Below, piece by piece: positions 62,210 through 64,000 of a DNA stretch of 64,000 bases. The translations under genes were made by a program, and so were the position numbers. Below the pieces are notes generated by a model. The model did not search any database. It saw only the letters and a list, made by a program, of their open reading frames with translations, and had not been told where the DNA came from. Each line of letters opens with the position of its first letter. Within the stretch, counting starts at the first letter, position 1. Source of the stretch: Lysobacter concretionis Ko07 = DSM 16239 (lineage in GTDB: Bacteria; Pseudomonadota; Gammaproteobacteria; Xanthomonadales; Xanthomonadaceae); NCBI RefSeq assembly GCF_000768345.1, contig NZ_AVPS01000003.1, positions 372,001-436,000 on the forward strand, read 5' to 3'.

Positions 62210-63553
62210 CTACTCCGCCAGCATCCGCTCGACCTCGGCGCGGCAATGCGCGGCAATCGCGTCGGCGTGGAAATGGCGGCCGTTCTCGACCACGCAGCGG
62301 CCGTCGACCCAGGTCTCGCGCACCAGCGGCCGGTTGCCGCTGAACACCCAGCGGTCGATCGCGTCCTCGTCGCGCACGCCGGCGAACTGCGGCGCAGCGA
62401 CATCCAGCACCACCGCGTCGGCGAATTCGCCATTCGCCAATTGCCCGATGCGGTGGCCGCTCGAATCCGCGGCGCTGGCGACGACGCCGTGCAACAGGGT
62501 TTCGCCCACGCTCGGGGAGTGCTCGGTCACGGCGATATTGCGTCGCCGCATGACCAGGCGCTGGCCGTATTCGAGCCAGCGCAGCTCCTCCACCGGCGAG
62601 ACCGAGATGTTGGAGTCCGAACCGATACCCCAGCGCCCGCCGGCGTCGATGTAGTCGCGCAGCCGGAACAGGCCGTCGCCGAGATTGGCCTCGGTGGTCG
62701 GGCACAGCGCGACGGTCGCGCCCGAACGCGCGATGCCGGCCAGTTCGGCGTCGTCCAGGTGGGTGGCGTGGACCAGCGTCCAGCGCGCATCGACCGGGGC
62801 GTGGTCAAGCAGCCACTGCACCGGACGCGCGCCGCGCAGCCGCACGCACTCGTCGACCTCGCCGGTCTGCTCGGCGATATGGATGTGGATCCGGCTGTCG
62901 GCCGGCAACGCAAGCAGGACTTCCTGCATTGCCTGCTCGGGCACCGCGCACAGGCTGTGCAGCGCGCAGCCGATCCGCAGCATGCTGTTCTGTTCGGCGC
63001 GCAGCGTTTCCAGCAGGCGCAGGTAGCCGTCCACGTCGTGGGCGAAACGCCGCTGGCGCGCGTCCAGCGCGCGGCCGTCGAAGCCGCCGGTCATGTAAAG
63101 CACCGGCAGCAGGGTCAGGCGGATGCCGACCTCGTGCGCGGCGGCGATCAGCGCGCGCGACATCGCCGCCGGGTCGGCGTAGGGCCTGCCGTCGGGGGCG
63201 TGGTGCAGGTAATGGAACTCGCAGACGGTGGTGTAGCCGGCCTCCAGCATCTCGCTGTAGAGCTGCGCGGCGACCGCCTGCAACGCGTCGGGCGTGAAGC
63301 GTCCGGCGAAGCGGTACATCGCCTCGCGCCAGGTCCAGAACGAATCGGCCGGGTCGCTCTGGCGTTCGGCCATGCCCGCCATAGCGCGCTGGAACGCGTG
63401 CGAATGCAGGTTCGCGATGCCCGGCAACACGCGCTGCGCGGTGGTGCCGCCCCGCGGGTTGCGGACGATGTGGCCGTGGGCGTCGACATCGAGCCTGATG
63501 CCGTCCTGCCAGCCGTCGGGGTGCCAGATCCTGGCGTTGGGAAGGGTTCTCAT
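62210..63553 (-). CDS. hutF: Formimidoylglutamate deiminase
   Basis: Converts N-formimino-L-glutamate to N-formyl-L-glutamate and ammonia in the five-enzyme histidine pathway. 447 residues of the amidohydrolase superfamily. Metal and catalytic elements include [20 protein letters not shown] (first His pair), [52 protein letters not shown] and [20 protein letters not shown]. These agree with HutF of Pseudomonas. hutI starts 64 bp away on the other strand, so a divergent promoter region is shared. Confidence 0.93.
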   Translation of the reverse strand: MRTLPNARIWHPDGWQDGIRLDVDAHGHIVRNPRGGTTAQRVLPGIANLHSHAFQRAMAGMAERQSDPADSFWTWREAMYRFAGRFTPDALQAVAAQLYSEMLEAGYTTVCEFHYLHHAPDGRPYADPAAMSRALIAAAHEVGIRLTLLPVLYMTGGFDGRALDARQRRFAHDVDGYLRLLETLRAEQNSMLRIGCALHSLCAVPEQAMQEVLLALPADSRIHIHIAEQTGEVDECVRLRGARPVQWLLDHAPVDARWTLVHATHLDDAELAGIARSGATVALCPTTEANLGDGLFRLRDYIDAGGRWGIGSDSNISVSPVEELRWLEYGQRLVMRRRNIAVTEHSPSVGETLLHGVVASAADSSGHRIGQLANGEFADAVVLDVAAPQFAGVRDEDAIDRWVFSGNRPLVRETWVDGRCVVENGRHFHADAIAAHCRAEVERMLAE

Positions 63554-63617
63554 GGCGGCGATTGTGGCGTGCCTTCCGGCATCTGGCGACCGTCGCGCAC
63601 CGCCCTACAATGATTCG

Positions 63618-64000
63618 ATGAACACACCTGCCAGCACGCCAGCGGACGCATCCACTTTGCAACCCACAACACCAGAGCGGTGGGATGGCTTGATCATCGG
63701 AGCCTCGCTGGCCACATTGGCCGGCGCCCGCGGTTACGGCGAAATCATCGACGGCGCACTGGGCTGGCGCGACGGTCGCATCACCTACGCGGGACCGCGC
63801 GATGCGTTGCCGGGCCCGCCGTCATCGCTGGCGCGCGAGGTGATCGAGTCCGACGGCTGGATCACGCCCGGACTGGTCGATTGCCACACCCACCTGGTCT
63901 TCGCCGGCGACCGTGCGCGCGAGTTCGAACTGCGGCTGCAGGGCGCCAGCTACGAGGAGATCGCCCGCGCCGGCGGCGGCATCCTGTCCACCGTGCAGGC
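63618..64000 (+). CDS. hutI: Imidazolonepropionase, partial (N-terminal part)
   Basis: Third enzyme of histidine degradation, opening imidazolonepropionate to formiminoglutamate. The ATG at 63618 begins [20 protein letters not shown], a ~20-residue extension, then [16 protein letters not shown]. The metal-binding [20 protein letters not shown] and the substrate-contact segment [20 protein letters not shown] are diagnostic. About 127 of ~410 residues are inside the window. It is divergent from hutF, and hutH may follow outside. Confidence 0.93.
   Translation, partial: MNTPASTPADASTLQPTTPERWDGLIIGASLATLAGARGYGEIIDGALGWRDGRITYAGPRDALPGPPSSLAREVIESDGWITPGLVDCHTHLVFAGDRAREFELRLQGASYEEIARAGGGILSTVQ

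Overview
The window is a high-GC gammaproteobacterial chromosome segment. Its content points to the Xanthomonadaceae/Lysobacteraceae, most likely Lysobacter, Luteimonas or a close relative. The evidence is the pyrG-kdsA-eno run, the DUF3348-DUF802-OmpA-DUF2894 operon, GTAG-type REP hairpins, and an integron-like attC array whose sites match those of Xanthomonas. Both edges cut genes: eno at the left (C-terminal end missing) and hutI at the right (N-terminal part only). I found no rRNA, tRNA, CRISPR array, prophage or complete insertion sequence.

Layout. 1-5 kb: pyrG, kdsA and eno on the minus strand, a small secreted protein and a single-domain globin. 5-13 kb: parE, hutG, glutathione reductase, a DadA-like oxidoreductase, slyD and two tandem NlpC/P60 hydrolases. 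13-26 kb: housekeeping and metabolic genes (thioesterase, Nudix hydrolase, dicarboxylate/glutamate symporter, alkaline phosphatase, hemJ, methyltransferase, intracellular PHB depolymerase, periplasmic cyclophilin, SpeG-like acetyltransferase, DUF72, two divergent EamA transporters). 26-32 kb: DoxX, a membrane PQQ dehydrogenase with an oprB-like porin remnant upstream, dbpA, an S4-domain protein and a BON-domain protein. 32-46 kb: ClpP-fold lipoprotein, GIY-YIG protein, DipZ-type thiol-disulfide protein, upp, mgtC, lemA-DUF2207, htpG behind a sigma-32-like promoter, and an MscS channel.

46.7-50.9 kb holds the most interesting system. It is a tightly coupled four-gene operon whose central pair looks like a MotA/ExbB-type channel protein with a very long helical tail, plus a MotB/OmpA-type partner with the ion-carrying aspartate. 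This resembles the ZorAB motor of Zorya defence without its ZorC/D effectors. Its function is unknown.

52.9-55.8 kb is an accessory island of visibly lower GC: an IS3 OrfA remnant, a RelE/ParE-YefM toxin-antitoxin pair, and a cluster of attC sites lacking an integrase (CALIN) carrying small minus-strand cassettes. Two cassette genes take their stop codon from the attC core.

56-64 kb: hutU, a phosphodiesterase lipoprotein, an alkylation-repair pair (Ada-AlkA fusion, then Ogt), and divergent hutF and hutI. HutF with HutG implies the five-enzyme histidine route through formylglutamate. The hut genes are scattered, with hutG about 48 kb from hutU.
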